This document shows, in pieces, positions 23,463 through 23,718 of a DNA stretch of 23,718 nt (positions are counted from its first letter, which is position 1; every line of letters starts with the position of its first letter). Source of the stretch: Rhodococcus sp. IITR03 (GTDB taxonomy: Bacteria > Actinomycetota > Actinomycetes > Mycobacteriales > Mycobacteriaceae); the NCBI GenBank assembly GCA_001017865.1, contig LATQ01000001.1:117277-140994 (forward strand), read 5' to 3'. Both the position numbers and the translations under genes were made by a program. A model generated the notes under the pieces. That model had not been told where the DNA came from. It was given only the letters and a program-made list of their open reading frames with translations, and did not search any database.

Positions 23463-23718
23463 GACTGTGCCTCTTCCGTGTCGGCGTGCGGGGTGACCCG
23501 CGCGAGAAGTTGATCGACCTTGACCTGCTCACCGGCGGCCGCGAACAGTTCGACGGTGCCGTCGATGGGGGCGGTGAGCGAATGTTCCATCTTCATGGCC
23601 TCGACGACGACGAGCGTCTGCCCGGCCGTGACGGTGTCGCCGGATGCGACGGACACCGCGATGACGGCGCCGGGCATCGGGCTGGTGATGTCGGCGTCGC
23701 CGGCGTGCGCGTCGTCGC
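23459..23718 (-). CDS. accA1: biotin-dependent acyl-CoA carboxylase alpha subunit, C-terminal part (AccA1-like, runs off the window)
   Basis: Only the last ~86 residues are visible. They form a biotinyl/lipoyl attachment domain: DADITSPMPGAVIAVSVASGDTVTAGQTLVVVEAMKMEHSLTAPIDGTVELFAAAGEQVKVDQLLARV. The Lys in EAMKMEH is the biotin attachment site. The stop overlaps the fadE19 start (ATGA). Context with fadE19, maoC, citE and nearby scoAB points to the methylcrotonyl-CoA carboxylase alpha subunit (AccA1) of leucine catabolism; propionyl- or acetyl-CoA carboxylases share the domain, so the substrate rests on context. The biotin carboxylase domain and the beta subunit would lie beyond the window. 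Confidence 0.85.
   Translation of the reverse strand, partial: DDAHAGDADITSPMPGAVIAVSVASGDTVTAGQTLVVVEAMKMEHSLTAPIDGTVELFAAAGEQVKVDQLLARVTPHADTEEAQS

Noticed and set aside
1..23718. CRISPR arrays, prophage, insertion sequences, defence or toxin-antitoxin genes
   Set aside because: No regularly spaced repeats, transposase, integrase or recognisable defence domains were found in any frame that makes sense.

Overview
This is high-GC DNA with actinobacterial gene neighbourhoods, most likely Rhodococcus or a close mycolic-acid-containing relative. Supporting signs are the very high third-position GC, frequent GTG/TTG starts, 4-bp ATGA/GTGA gene overlaps, tandem IdeR-type iron boxes, and a leucine-catabolic block that matches the M. 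tuberculosis Rv2498c-Rv2504c region as I remember it. Genus is inference; no rRNA or tRNA is present.

Layout. (1) 1-1713: a partial SDR dehydrogenase (-) divergent from an acyl-CoA dehydrogenase (+), ending in a strong hairpin. (2) 1724-10859: a divergent acyl-CoA catabolic block. The minus arm encodes an MFS transporter, thiolase, HSD17B10-like 3-hydroxyacyl-CoA dehydrogenase and an AMP-forming acyl-CoA ligase. The plus arm encodes a CaiB-type CoA-transferase and two acyl-CoA dehydrogenases of different catalytic type. Together they could import a carboxylic acid, activate it and carry out most of a beta-oxidation-like cycle; no enoyl-CoA hydratase is in the window and the substrate is unknown. 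(3) 10885-12957: three tandem AIM24-family genes of unknown function. (4) 13027-14211: tandem iron boxes, bacterioferritin-associated ferredoxin, bacterioferritin and a small GNAT-like protein. (5) 14289-18007: an IclR regulator followed by 2-oxopent-4-enoate hydratase, acylating acetaldehyde dehydrogenase and 4-hydroxy-2-oxovalerate aldolase, the lower meta-cleavage pathway yielding pyruvate and acetyl-CoA. (6) 18072-20012: a DUF1992 protein and the succinyl-CoA:3-ketoacid CoA-transferase pair scoAB. (7) 20214-23718: a second IclR regulator converging on an accA1(partial)-fadE19-maoC-citE operon for leucine/branched-chain acyl-CoA breakdown; scoAB would handle the acetoacetate formed.

The most important caveat is that about two dozen apparent frameshifts interrupt otherwise well-conserved genes. 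Nearly all look like loss of a single G (or C) from a 2-6 base run on the coding strand, and in every case the protein resumes in the next frame without loss of conserved residues. This looks like uncorrected sequencing or assembly error rather than pseudogene decay. I list such genes as full-length CDS spans and give each break point.

I found no CRISPR array, insertion sequence, phage gene, RNA gene or clearly new system. The best leads are several strong dyad operators around the divergent catabolic block, a 17/19 inverted repeat between scoA and the second iclR gene, the tandem iron boxes and the AIM24 triplet.
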